DNA of 48,260 nt from Microbacterium sp. ACRRU (GTDB lineage Bacteria; Actinomycetota; Actinomycetes; Actinomycetales; Microbacteriaceae), in contig NZ_JAKRNI010000021.1 of NCBI RefSeq assembly GCF_022346945.1, positions 1 through 48,260 on the forward strand, read 5' to 3'. This document shows, in pieces, positions 16,439 through 26,500 of the stretch. The translations under genes and the position numbers were made by a program. The number at the start of each line of letters is the position of its first letter. Position 1 is the first letter of the stretch. The notes under the pieces were generated by a model that worked only from the letters and a program-made list of their open reading frames with translations, did not search any database and had not been told where the DNA came from.

Positions 16439-17449
16439 TCAGCCCCGGGTGGACTCGCGTTCGACGAGCCGGAAATCCGCGAGGATCTCGCGCGGCGCGG
16501 TGTCGTGATTGCCCGCGATGCGCTCGACGAGCAGCTCGACGGCGACCCGCGCGATCTCATCACGGCCGGGGTCGATGGTGGTCAGCGCCGGCAACGAGTA
16601 CCGGGTCTCGTCGAGGTCGTCGAAACCCACGATCGCCACATCCTCCGGGATGCGGACACCGCGCTCGAGGAGGACACGCATCGCCCCCAGCGCGAGGGAA
16701 TCGTTGAAGCCGACGACGCCGTCGAATTCGATCCCCGCATCGAGGACCGCCCGCATGGCATCGGCACCATCGATCCGATGCCACCGGTCGACCGGCACGA
16801 CGAGCTGCGGGTCGACCGGACGCCCGGCTTCCGCGAGCGCCGATTCGTATCCTCGCAGCCGCAGACCCGCGGACCCGACGACCTCGCCCGGGTGCGACCC
16901 CAGCGCGAGGATGCGCCGGCGACCCGACGCGATGAGGTGCGCCGTCGCGGCGTGCGCCGCCTCGGTGTTGCGCATGGTCACGTGATCATGCGCGGAGTGG
17001 AAGATCCGCTCTCCCAGCAGAACCATCGGCATCCCGACGTCGTCGAGCAGCGCAGCATCGTCTTCACCCAGGGAGAGCACGGAGTAGAGCACTCCATCCA
17101 ACCCTCGGCGGCGTGCGCCCCGGAGGGCCGCGAGCTCGCTGTCCCGCTCGGCGTCGAACTGCTCGATCAGGACCGAGAAGCCGTGCGCGCGGGCGGCGCG
17201 CATCACATCGTCGGCGAGCTCGGCGAAATAGGGGTTCCGAAGGTCCGGAACGATCAGGCCGATCATGTCCGTCCGCCCCGATCTCAGGCTTCGAGCGGCC
17301 TGGTTCGGCCGATACTGCAGCTCGTCGATCGCAGCCTCGACGCGCTCTCGCGTGGCCGACCGCACGTGCGGGTAGTTGTTGATCACGTTCGAGACCGTCT
17401 TGATCGACACCCCGGCCGCGCGGGCTACATCGTGCAGCGTTGCGCTCAT
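16439..17449 (-). CDS. LacI-family repressor of the arabinan locus
   Basis: A 336-residue repressor. The N-terminal helix-turn-helix and hinge (TLHDVARAAGVSIKTVSNVI; YRPNQAARSLRSGRT) are followed by the periplasmic-binding-like effector domain (IGLIVPDLRNPYFAEL to LTTIDPGRDEIARVAVELLVERI). It should bind TACAACGTTGTA-type palindromes found at 16371, 16384, 17477 and 17537 and release them on binding an arabinan-derived sugar (inference). GGGAGGG precedes the ATG at 17449. It sits between the two transcription units it appears to control. Confidence 0.93.
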   Translation of the reverse strand: MSATLHDVARAAGVSIKTVSNVINNYPHVRSATRERVEAAIDELQYRPNQAARSLRSGRTDMIGLIVPDLRNPYFAELADDVMRAARAHGFSVLIEQFDAERDSELAALRGARRRGLDGVLYSVLSLGEDDAALLDDVGMPMVLLGERIFHSAHDHVTMRNTEAAHAATAHLIASGRRRILALGSHPGEVVGSAGLRLRGYESALAEAGRPVDPQLVVPVDRWHRIDGADAMRAVLDAGIEFDGVVGFNDSLALGAMRVLLERGVRIPEDVAIVGFDDLDETRYSLPALTTIDPGRDEIARVAVELLVERIAGNHDTAPREILADFRLVERESTRG

Positions 17450-17476
17450 GGCATCCCTCCCGGTTCCGTGCCGACT

Positions 17477-17490
17477 CTACAACGTTGCAG
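17477..17490. promoter_or_regulatory. LacI-type operator near the repressor start
   Basis: CTACAACGTTGCAG, one base from perfect two-fold symmetry. It lies 28 nt upstream of the repressor start codon, so autoregulation is likely. Confidence 0.8.
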
Positions 17491-17498
17491 AAGCACTC

Positions 17499-17527
17499 TT
17501 GACGCACCCCCCGTCGTCCCTTAGCTT
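17499..17527 (+). promoter_or_regulatory. Predicted promoter of the GH93-like gene
   Basis: TTGACG (17499-17504), 17-nt spacer, TAGCTT (17522-17527). The perfect operator at 17537 would cover the transcription start region. Confidence 0.5.
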
Positions 17528-17536
17528 CGGATCGCT

Positions 17537-17550
17537 CTACAACGTTGTAG
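17537..17550. promoter_or_regulatory. Perfect LacI-type operator
   Basis: CTACAACGTTGTAG is a perfect 14-bp palindrome with a central CG, as usual for LacI-family sites. It lies downstream of the predicted -10 of the secreted GH93-like gene. Confidence 0.85.
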
Positions 17551-17638
17551 TCGTAGGGCGCATCCCACGCGAGAGCGGGTCGCTGCGCTGACGCGGGCGC
17601 GTGCCGGCTCCGACCTCCCCGACAGAGGAGCAGGAACC

Positions 17639-19735
17639 ATGTCCCCTTCCCCGAATCCCCACCGACCATACCGCCGCGCGCTCACCGCTGCCCTGGCGGC
17701 CGCGGCCCTCACGCTCGCGGCCGTTTCGGCCCCGATGTCCGCCTCTGCCGTCACGACCGGGAACGGCTCGGTCGTGTACGCGCCACCAGCAGGCTCGTCC
17801 TTCAACCCCGAAGGCGGAGTTCCGGCGGGCACGACGTACGCGAAGATCATCGTCCTCAAGAACAACGGATCCGCGAACGGCACCCAACTGGTGACCTACG
17901 ACAAACTCGTGCTGCAAAACGGCAAGCAGGTGTATCCGATTCACCGGAGCACCGACAACGGGACAACCTGGACGAAGATCGCCGACGTCGATCCCAGCGT
18001 CGCTTTCCCCGGCTACACCCGCACGGCGCAGCCGTTCCTGTACGAGATGCCCCAAGCGTCGGGATCGCTGGCCGCGGGAACACTGCTCCTCACCGGGATG
18101 ATCATGCCGCAGGATCGATCCTCCAGCCGGCTGGTCGTCTACAAGAGCACCGACCGCGGCGTCACCTGGGCACCCTTGAGCACGATCGACTCCGGCGGCC
18201 CCGCCGTCTACGACCCGAGCCCCACGTCGACGACGACCACGGTGTGGGAGCCATCGCTCGCGGTGGACGGGGGCGGCGGACTCGTCGCCTACTACTCGGA
18301 CGAACGCCAGAAGTCTGCGGGCGTGCTGCAAGCAGTGTCGTACCGCCGCTCGGTCGACGGAGGCCAGACGTGGGGGCCGCTGGTGAACGTGTCCGCACCA
18401 CCGAACCAGAGCGATCGTCCCGGCATGATCACCGTCACCAAACTCCCCGACGGTCGATACCTCGCCACTTTTGAGGTGGTCAACCGCCCGAGCCAGTCCC
18501 AGAACACCGCACCGGTGTACTTCAAGACCTCCGCGGACGGCTTGAATTGGGGCGACACGACCAGCATCGGCACGCCCGTGCGGCTCGCCGACGGCCGAGG
18601 CATCGGGTCATCGCCCTACGTGAAATGGGTGCCCAGCGGCGGACCGAAGGGCACGGTGATCGTGGCATCCAAGTGGTCGCTGACGGCCACCGGTGCGATC
18701 GACGGCGGCCAGAACTTCTACGTCAACTACAACCTCGGCGAAGGCCCGTGGGAGCGGCTCCCCATGGCCGTGACGTACGACGCCAGCGACACCCAGGGCG
18801 GTAACTTCAGTGGATTCGCGCAGGGCATCGACATCGGCACGGACGGCCGGACGCTGTATCAGGCCACGAACGTCGAGAACACGGCGACGGCGTTGAACGA
18901 CATCCGCGTCGGCTCCATCCCGGTGGACGCGCAACAGTACGAAGCGGAGAAGGCCACCGTCACGGACGCCGCGGTCGTCGTGCACCCGCAGGCCGCGAAC
19001 GGGCAGAAGATCGGCAACATCAACAACAGCGGCAGTGCCGTCCAGTTCACCGTCCGGGTGCCTTCTGCCGGCACCTACACCCTCGACGTGCGCTACGCCA
19101 ACGGATACGGCAGCACCGCCAGCCACACCGTGAGTGTCAACGGCGGAAGCGCTTCGTCCATCTCGTACCCGCCCACGGTCGACTGGGGACGCTATGCCTG
19201 GGCGCAGAAGACCGTGACGCTCAACGCGGGCGCGAACACGATCCGCTTCGGCAAGGGGACGAACTTCGCCGAACTCGACACCCTCCGCGTGTGGCGCACC
19301 GCCGGTCTGGATCCGCAATTCCAGATCACCAATCGCAACAGCGGCAAGCTGTTGGAGGTCCTCGGCGCGTCGCTGGCGGACGGCGCCGCGGTCGGCCAGT
19401 GGGGCCCCACCGCCCACCCGACGCAGCGGTGGACCCTCACACCGTCGGGGACGAGCACGCAGCTGACGAACCTCAATAGCGGCAAGCTCCTCGAGATCCC
19501 GGCGGCATCGACCGCGGACGGTGCCGACGCCGCGCAGTGGGGGCCGACCGGGAGCGCGACGCAGCGGTGGAACGCGTCCACCGCGGGCGGGTGGTGGACT
19601 TTCGCCAACGTCAACAGTGGCAAGCTCCTCGAGATCGACGGATGCGCCACGGCCGACGGCGCGGTCGCGCAGCAGTGGCCCGCGAACGGGCTCACGTGCC
19701 AGCAGTGGCGTCTCACGCGGGAGGGCATCCAGTAG
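17639..19735 (+). CDS. Secreted GH93-like exo-arabinanase with CBM and ricin-type lectin domain
   Basis: A 698-residue secreted protein. A signal peptide (cleavage near ASA, residue 37) precedes a sialidase-fold propeller (about 40-430) with Asp-box-like repeats (STDNGTTW, STDRGVTW, SVDGGQTW). WEPSLAVDGGGGLVAYYSDER resembles the catalytic strand of GH93 exo-1,5-alpha-L-arabinanases. A CBM6/35-like domain follows (about 430-560; YEAEKATVTDAAVV). It ends in a beta-trefoil with three NSGKLLE repeats (about 565-698). GAGGAG precedes the ATG. Its LacI operators and adjacency to GH51 support arabinan degradation outside the cell; a sialidase annotation would be the competing call. Confidence 0.78.
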   Translation: MSPSPNPHRPYRRALTAALAAAALTLAAVSAPMSASAVTTGNGSVVYAPPAGSSFNPEGGVPAGTTYAKIIVLKNNGSANGTQLVTYDKLVLQNGKQVYPIHRSTDNGTTWTKIADVDPSVAFPGYTRTAQPFLYEMPQASGSLAAGTLLLTGMIMPQDRSSSRLVVYKSTDRGVTWAPLSTIDSGGPAVYDPSPTSTTTTVWEPSLAVDGGGGLVAYYSDERQKSAGVLQAVSYRRSVDGGQTWGPLVNVSAPPNQSDRPGMITVTKLPDGRYLATFEVVNRPSQSQNTAPVYFKTSADGLNWGDTTSIGTPVRLADGRGIGSSPYVKWVPSGGPKGTVIVASKWSLTATGAIDGGQNFYVNYNLGEGPWERLPMAVTYDASDTQGGNFSGFAQGIDIGTDGRTLYQATNVENTATALNDIRVGSIPVDAQQYEAEKATVTDAAVVVHPQAANGQKIGNINNSGSAVQFTVRVPSAGTYTLDVRYANGYGSTASHTVSVNGGSASSISYPPTVDWGRYAWAQKTVTLNAGANTIRFGKGTNFAELDTLRVWRTAGLDPQFQITNRNSGKLLEVLGASLADGAAVGQWGPTAHPTQRWTLTPSGTSTQLTNLNSGKLLEIPAASTADGADAAQWGPTGSATQRWNASTAGGWWTFANVNSGKLLEIDGCATADGAVAQQWPANGLTCQQWRLTREGIQ

Positions 19736-19742
19736 CGAGAAC

Positions 19743-19787
19743 GGTCGTCCGCGGGCCGCCCTCCGACCAGGGCGCCCGCGGACGACC
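19743..19787. terminator. Bidirectional hairpin between convergent genes
   Basis: The left arm 19743-19762 (GGTCGTCCGCGGGC then CGCCCT) pairs with 19769-19787, giving 19 bp with one bulge and a 6-nt loop. It lies between the stops of the GH93-like gene and the PutA-like gene. No U-tract. Confidence 0.75.
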
Positions 19788-19793
19788 CTCGCG

Positions 19794-22700
19794 TCAGATG
19801 ACCTCGGCGCTCCAGGCATCCGGGCGCCCGAAGCGGAACGCCTCGATCGAGACGGCCTGCTCCCGCAGGAACGGCAGCAGCTCGATGCGGCCCGCCGTCG
19901 TGACCTCGCCCGCGTAGACCGTGAGTGCGGGGTCGCCGCCGACCGTCTCGGCCAGGGCCACGCGGAGGGTCTCGACCGACGCGGGGGTTCCGATGAGCCG
20001 CACGCGCGAAGCGCGGGGCCCGGCGGGCGCGACGTCGACGGGGGTGCCGTCGTCGGCCGGTTCGGCATCCGGGATGCCACCCGCCATGCGCTGCAGCCAC
20101 TCCGCGTCCGTCTCGACCGAGACGGGCACACCGGTCTCACCGAGGAGGTGCCGCACGGCGGCGGGGAGTCCCACGGGCGTGCTCAGGCCGAACGACGATC
20201 CGGACCGCACGGCGGCCACGAGCACGCGCAGCACCGCGTGCCACGGGGCGTCCGCGGTGGCACGTACGGCCACGTCCGTCGGCCGATACCGCAGGAGGTT
20301 GCGCTCGAGGACGAGACGTGAGGCGTCCTTGACGCGGCCGAATTCGCGGTCCCACGCCACCGCGTCCGAGAGCGCGCCCCGACGGAGCCACTCGAACGCC
20401 GCGTAGTCGAGGGTCGGCTGCGCCGCCTCGATCAGCGTCGAGATGCGCGTGTCGAGCCCGCGCAGGTGCAGCGTCGTCGACGCGGGGCCGCCCGACGACG
20501 GGCGCCACGACCCCAGGGCGACGAGACGGTTGGGCCCGCCGGACATCGCCCCCGGTCCCACGCCCGCCGGTCCCCATCCGCCCAGCGGCTCTCGCTGCAC
20601 GACGGTTCCCGTGGTCGGGCGGTTCACGCGCAGCACCGCCGCGTCGACGGTGTCGAGCCACAGGTCGAGGTCGGCGGCGTCGCGGGTGTGAAGCCCCGCG
20701 ACGAAACCCGACCCGACGAGGTTCTGCAGCTCGATCGCGCGCGTCAGCGTGGGGGCGTGCAGGATGCCGAGCACCGGCGCCGCGACCGCGGCGCGGGTGA
20801 GGTGCGAACCGGCGTGGACACCCGTGCGAACCCCGGGCGTCCAGAAGCGTCCCGCGGTCTCGGGCCCGAGGTCGAGTTCGCGCGGCTCCACGAGCCAGCG
20901 CTCACCGTCGGCGAGCACGGTCAGTGCACGACGCACGTCGCCGGTGGGCTCCTCGACCAGCGGACCGACGTCGGACAACGGGTCATCGGCGGGGCCGACG
21001 CGCAGCGATGACACGGCATCCTTCAGCTGCGCGAGGAACCGCGTCGAGCGCCCGGCCGCGCCCACGAGGATCACGAGCGACGACGCGGTGGCGGCTTGAC
21101 CGGCACGCGCGAAAGCGCCCTCGACGATGTCGGCGACGGCACGGTCGAGGTCGGCCGACGGCGTGACGATGACCGCGTTGCGGCCGGCGGTGAGGGCCTG
21201 CATCGGCAGGTCGGGCCGCCAGGCGACGAAGCGTTCGGCGGTCGACCGCGCACCCGCGAGCAGAACGCGATCGACACCCGGGTGAACGATGAGCGCGCGG
21301 CCGGATGCCTCCTCGTTGAGGTCGACGAAGGCGAGCACGTCGCGCGGGACGCCCGCCGCCCACAACGCCTCGGCCACGACGGCCCCGGCTCGTCGCGCGC
21401 GCGGCGACGGTGTGAGCACGACACCGGAGCCGGCGGCGAGCGCGGCGAGGGCCTCGGCGGCGCACAGCCCGACCGAGGAGTTCCAGCGCGGAGCGACGAC
21501 GGTGACCCGATCGGGCGAGAACACCGCCCCGGCGACGCGATCGAGCTCTTTCGCCGTCACCGCGTAGTACGCCGCGGCGTCGACGGCGGTGTCGACCTCG
21601 GCATCCGCCTCGGCGAACAGCGCACCGCTTTCGGAGGCCAGGACCTCCACGAGGGCGGCGCGGCGTTCGGCGAGCGACCGGGATGCCGCACCGATCACGA
21701 CCGCGCGGTCGGCCGCGGCACGGCTGCCCCATTCCGTCGCGGCCTCGCGCACCCGGGTGAGCACGGCGTCCAGTCCGGCCTCGTCGTCCACGCGCCCGCC
21801 GGCCGCGGTGGCGTCGCCGGCCGTCGATCCGTCGACCGCCGCCCACACCTCGTGCACCCACGCGCGGTCCTCGGGGACGCCCGGGTCGGTGGCGGGGGTG
21901 TTGCGGAATCCCGGCGCCGCGCCCGCGAGCTCGGTGGTCTCGCGGACGGAGAACACGGCGGTGTCGACGAAGGCCTGCCCGCCGAAGAGCATCTGCTGCA
22001 CGTCGGGGGCGAGAGCCGACGTGTCCCCCGGGGCGGCGTCGCGGGCGATGCCGAGCACCGCTTGCGTGAGCCCGGGGTCGGCGGGGTCGTCCACGGCCGG
22101 CTCGCGCAGGAGTGCGGGGGACGGCGTCGCCGCGCGCTGCCCGACCCGCCGCGGCGCCGGCGTCGCGTCGGGCGTCGCGAGTGCGGCCGCGATCCGGTCG
22201 CGGACGTCGGTGTCGTCTGCGCGGGGCGGTACCGTTCGCGCCGCGAGCGGGGCGATGACCGCGTCGACATCGTCGGGGTGCACGACGGGAGCCAGGACGA
22301 TCCTCGGCCCCGAGGCGATGGGCTCGACGCCCAGCGGCACCGCCCGGTCGATGCTCGCGCCGACGGACTCGGCGAGCGTCTGCGCCAACGCCGCGCGCAC
22401 CGGATCGCTGGTGGCCACCTCCACCCGCAGACCCTCGGCACCGCGGCGTCCGAGCGCCTCGCGCACGGCCGCGACGGTGAGGGCGTCGAGGTCGGCGGTC
22501 GAGGTCGCGACGGGGGCGGGCCACCCGTGCCGCGCGGCACGGAGGGCGTCGTCGGTGAGAGGAACGGCGTCGTCGAGGCGGACGACGAGCGGCGCGCCCC
22601 CCGCGGCCGCCCGCACGCCCGCCCACGCGGCCAGCTCCCGCAACGCTCCGAACGTCTCGGGGACGGCGACGGGCAGCGCGATGCCGGCGGAAGCCGACGC

Positions 22701-23396
22701 CGCGCTCGCCTCCTCGAGCACACGCGTGAGCACAGCAACGGTGAGATCGAGGTCGTCGCGCCCCTCGACGACGAGGGTGACGTGTGTGCCCGACGCTTCG
22801 GCATCCACGAACAACGGCAGCAGACGCTCGGCGGCGTGCTCGACGTCCGCCTCGAACGCCCACCCCGACATCCCGGTGACCACCTCGCGGACCGCGAACG
22901 ACACCCGGTCGACGTCGTCTCGGGCGACGAGGGCGCGGATGCCGTCGAAGCGGTGCCGTGCGGCGCTCTCGCCGAGGACCAGCGGCGCGGTGAGCCGCAC
23001 GTCCGGGACGGCTCCGTCCTCTCGGCAGGCCGCGAGCGCGGGGCCGAGGCGGTCGCTGCGCGCGTCGAGGAAGAGGGAGGAGAGCGCGTCGGCGAGCGCC
23101 CGCCGCACGAGCGGCACGGCCGGCGTCGGCAGCACCGGGGCGACCGCCCCGCCGAGCTGCACGGCGCCGCGAAGCATCCAGGGAACGGTCGCGGGCACGT
23201 CCGCAGCCATCCGGCGCAGCGCGGCGGCGGGAGCGGTCGTCCCCTCCGGTCGCAGGATGCCGTCGGCCGCGTCCGCGAGGAAGCGGGCGGCGTCCGGTGC
23301 CGGCGGCAGGGGCCCCGACTCGACGAGGGCGACGGCGCGCTCGACGGCGTCGCCGGAGAGCAGGGAACCGTGCGTCTGCGGATCGTTCTCGCTCAT
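19794..23396 (-). CDS. PutA-family protein lacking active-site motifs (putative pseudoenzyme)
   Basis: A 1200-residue homologue of the fused proline dehydrogenase/P5C dehydrogenase, with intact frame. The aldehyde dehydrogenase half is clear: HPGVDRVLLAGARSTAERF, AVIVTPSADLD, PLGGWGPAGVGPGAMSGGPN. The catalytic Cys of GQxCSA is Ala769 (GQAATASS), and the general-base Glu is Leu735 (QALTAGRN). These lie 34 residues apart, the normal Glu-Cys spacing, which supports the alignment. EYFGPVL is replaced by RAAVAAPVL. In the proline dehydrogenase half, GAYWD, FATHN and the final RR motif are not seen; their places hold RLDDAVPL (273), VATSDP (327) and APLAART (382). It may be regulatory or structural, or have another activity. 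The ATG at 23396 begins MSENDP. Confidence 0.75.
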   Translation of the reverse strand: MSENDPQTHGSLLSGDAVERAVALVESGPLPPAPDAARFLADAADGILRPEGTTAPAAALRRMAADVPATVPWMLRGAVQLGGAVAPVLPTPAVPLVRRALADALSSLFLDARSDRLGPALAACREDGAVPDVRLTAPLVLGESAARHRFDGIRALVARDDVDRVSFAVREVVTGMSGWAFEADVEHAAERLLPLFVDAEASGTHVTLVVEGRDDLDLTVAVLTRVLEEASAASASAGIALPVAVPETFGALRELAAWAGVRAAAGGAPLVVRLDDAVPLTDDALRAARHGWPAPVATSTADLDALTVAAVREALGRRGAEGLRVEVATSDPVRAALAQTLAESVGASIDRAVPLGVEPIASGPRIVLAPVVHPDDVDAVIAPLAARTVPPRADDTDVRDRIAAALATPDATPAPRRVGQRAATPSPALLREPAVDDPADPGLTQAVLGIARDAAPGDTSALAPDVQQMLFGGQAFVDTAVFSVRETTELAGAAPGFRNTPATDPGVPEDRAWVHEVWAAVDGSTAGDATAAGGRVDDEAGLDAVLTRVREAATEWGSRAAADRAVVIGAASRSLAERRAALVEVLASESGALFAEADAEVDTAVDAAAYYAVTAKELDRVAGAVFSPDRVTVVAPRWNSSVGLCAAEALAALAAGSGVVLTPSPRARRAGAVVAEALWAAGVPRDVLAFVDLNEEASGRALIVHPGVDRVLLAGARSTAERFVAWRPDLPMQALTAGRNAVIVTPSADLDRAVADIVEGAFARAGQAATASSLVILVGAAGRSTRFLAQLKDAVSSLRVGPADDPLSDVGPLVEEPTGDVRRALTVLADGERWLVEPRELDLGPETAGRFWTPGVRTGVHAGSHLTRAAVAAPVLGILHAPTLTRAIELQNLVGSGFVAGLHTRDAADLDLWLDTVDAAVLRVNRPTTGTVVQREPLGGWGPAGVGPGAMSGGPNRLVALGSWRPSSGGPASTTLHLRGLDTRISTLIEAAQPTLDYAAFEWLRRGALSDAVAWDREFGRVKDASRLVLERNLLRYRPTDVAVRATADAPWHAVLRVLVAAVRSGSSFGLSTPVGLPAAVRHLLGETGVPVSVETDAEWLQRMAGGIPDAEPADDGTPVDVAPAGPRASRVRLIGTPASVETLRVALAETVGGDPALTVYAGEVTTAGRIELLPFLREQAVSIEAFRFGRPDAWSAEVI

Positions 23397-23470
23397 GCTC
23401 CACAGCCTAAGCAGAGCGCGTGCCCACGACCCGAGGCCCGCCGGTCCGCCCGCACAACGAAAGCGAGATC

Positions 23471-23512
23471 GACGAAGCCCCGGCCGCACGAGCGGGCGGC
23501 CGGGGCTTCGTC
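23471..23512 (-). terminator. Strong terminator hairpin after the GH43/GH51 gene
   Basis: GACGAAGCCCCGGCCGC (23471-23487) pairs perfectly over 17 bp with 23496-23512 around an 8-nt loop. It follows the stop of the wall-anchored glycosidase by 7 nt in its direction of transcription, with a modestly T-rich tail. Confidence 0.8.
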
Positions 23513-23519
23513 GGAGACG

Positions 23520-26500
23520 TCAGTTCTCGCTGACGCGGCGGCGACGACGCAGCGCCAGGCCGAGACCCACCGCCAGGAGCCCGAGGACGACGGCTCCGAG
23601 CGACAGCGCTCCGCCCGTCACCGCCAGCGACGGCCCCGCGTTCGGAGCGGCCGGGACGCTCGCCGGCGGCGTCGTCACGCCGGGTCCGGCGGCGCGGATC
23701 TCGAGGGGCACCGACACCCGCTCGTCCCCGATGAGGGCGACCAGCTCGTGCCGTCCCGCGGTGACGTCCGCGGGGAGGGTGACGGTGACGCGGAACGCTC
23801 CGGCGGCGTCGGTGCGCACGGCGCCCAGGTCGACCGGTGTGGAGCGCAGCTCCAGACGCCCGTCCGTGTCGGCGGGCCATCCCGTGCCCGAGACGGTGAG
23901 GACGCCACCGGCGACGAGGTCGCCCGACACCGCCAGCGTCGGATCTCCCGCCTCGGTGCCAATCGCGGCCGACGCGGTCCCCCCGACGTTGCCGGCGAGG
24001 TCCACGGCGCGGTAGGTCACCGCGGTCGCGCCCTCCGGGACGGTGACGGTGGCCTCAGCGCCCGCGGTCGTCGTCCAGGCACCGCCGTCTCCCACCCGGT
24101 ACTCGATGCGGTCGACCCCCGAGCCCTGGTCGCTCGCGGTGAGACGCACGGTGCGGGTCGTGGCATCCACCTCGCTCGTCGCCGTCGGGGCGAGACGGTC
24201 CAGGCGGATTACCGCGGTGACGGATGCCGAGACGTTGCCGGCGGCGTCGATCGCCCGGAACGCGAGGTCCGCCGTCCCGTCGACCGGAGTGAACGCGCCG
24301 GTGTACGCCGCCCACGTCGTCCCACCGTCGGCGCTGATCTCCAGGCGCGGAGCGTCATCGGTGTCGTCGGTCGCGGTAGCCGAGACCGATACCGGGGACA
24401 CGTACCAGCCGTTCGCTCCGTCGGGCGCGGCGGGCGTGGCCGCGACCGACACCGTCGGCGCCTGGGTGTCGGGCGTGCGAGTGTGCATCCGCAGGAAGGT
24501 CACCGAGTACGGCGCGAACGTCCGCGTGAAGGTGCCGCTGACGGCGACCTCCGTGGTCTCCGGCGCCACGGGGGTGGCATCCGCGGTGTTCACCGCACCC
24601 GGGGCCGCGGCCAGCACCGTCATCTGCGCGGTGGGGAGCACCGCGAGACCGCCGAGGTCGATCTCGGTGACGGCTTCCTTCGCCTGCGCGTTGACGACCT
24701 TGAGGATGACATCACCCGTCGCCTCGTCCGTCGTCATCACCTGCGCGAAGGGTTCCACCGCGGTGTTGGTGAACTTCCCGGCCTGCTGTCCGTCGACGAA
24801 CAGCGTCACTTCGGGACCGCGCACCTGGATGCGCAGGTCGTACGTGCGCCCGGTCTCGACCCGGGGCGTCCCGGTGTCGGTCACGATCGACTTCGTCCCG
24901 CCGACGGCCTTCTCGACCACGCTGCGTGTGTTGCCCCATCCGCCGAGGTTCCACCACAGGTAGTCGGCCGACCCCTGCACACCGAACCCGACGAGGAAGC
25001 CCTCGGCGCCCGCGAGCTTGGTCGCCTTCAGCGACACGTCGTAGTCCGTGGCATCCAGGGCGGGACCGGCGACGAGCGTGTTGTTCGCCGTCGTCGACGA
25101 CTGCACGTAGCTGCCGTCGGCCGCCGACCACGAGCCCGCGGTGGCGAGCTTCGTCCAGCCGTCGTCGTTCTTGTCGGCGAAGTCGTCCGCGAACAGCGTC
25201 TCCCCGCCGGGGGTCGTGACCTTGACGTCGTCGTAGCGTGCCGACGTGCTCCATGTCGACAGGCCCACGGCGCCGGGGAGGCTCGTCGGCGCGAGGTCTC
25301 CCCGGGCCTCGGTCGGCACGACGCGGTCACCGGTGTTGCGCATGAACAGCTTCTGCACCTCGTAGTTGGCCGAGCCCCACACCTGGTCGCGGTCGAACCA
25401 GATGAGGTCGGGTCGCCACTGCGTGCTGCTCTGGTCGGCGAGGAGCGGCGCGTACGACGCCATCTTCACCACGTCGGCGTTGCGCTCGATTCCGGTCATG
25501 TACGCCGCCTCGGACAACGCGTTGAAGAAGCGGTTGTCGCGCGAGGCGTACTCGCCGATCCACACGTCCGGTCCGTTGCGGTCGTACGCGTCGTAGCGAG
25601 CGTTGTGCGACAGGAACCACGACGGGTCGCGGTAGTAGTGCTCGTCGACCATGTCGACCTTCTCCGCGCGGTTCTGCTCCCAGTGCTTCTCGAACGTCGC
25701 GCCCTCGGCGTCCGGCCCCGAGTTGCTGATCAGGATCATGTCGGGGTACTTCGCCTTGATGGCATCCCGGAACTTCACGAAGTTCGCCATGAACGCCTCG
25801 GGGTAGTTTTCCTCGTTGCCGATCTCGATGCGGTCGAGACCGAACGGTTCCGGGTGCCCCATGTCGGCGCGGAGCTTGCCCCACGTCGTGTCGACGCCGC
25901 CGTTAGCGAACTCGATGAGGTCGAGCGTGTCCTGGATGTGCCGCTCGAGCAGAGCCGGGTCGGTCGGCTGCAGCGCCTGACCGCAGCCGTTCAGCAGCGC
26001 GGGCACGTCCGGCACGGGCTTGGCGCCGATGTCCTCGGCGAACTGGAAATACTCGAAGTACCCCAGGCCGAGCGACTGGTTGTAGCCCCAGAAGTTGGCG
26101 TTCGTGGCCCGGGTCTCCACGGGCCCGACGCTGTCCTTCCACTGGTACGACCGGGCGCGCTCGTACCCGGATGCCGCGGAGTAGTCCTCGTGACTGTTGA
26201 CGTTGACGATGCAGCCGCCGGGGAACCGCACGAACTTCGGGTGCAGGTCGGCGATCTTCTGCGCGATGTCCTTGCGCAGACCGTTGGGGCGCCCCATGAA
26301 CGTGTCCTGCGGGAACAGCGACACCTCGTCGACGCGGAGTGTTCCGGTGCCGCCGGCCTGCAGGAGCAGACGGGCGCGGTCGGTCGTCGCGGTTGCGGTG
26401 ACCGTCCCGGTGTACTTCACCCAGCCGTCGCCGGCCACCGTCGCGGTGAAGGGGTTCGACACCGGGGTGCCGTCGGCGGTGCGCAGCACCAGCGAGACGG

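Noticed and set aside
19743..19787. Possible further member of the 64-nt hairpin family
   Set aside because: Arms are unrelated (no GAGTCGCC or ATTTGTCGCC), length differs, and it behaves as an ordinary convergent-gene hairpin.
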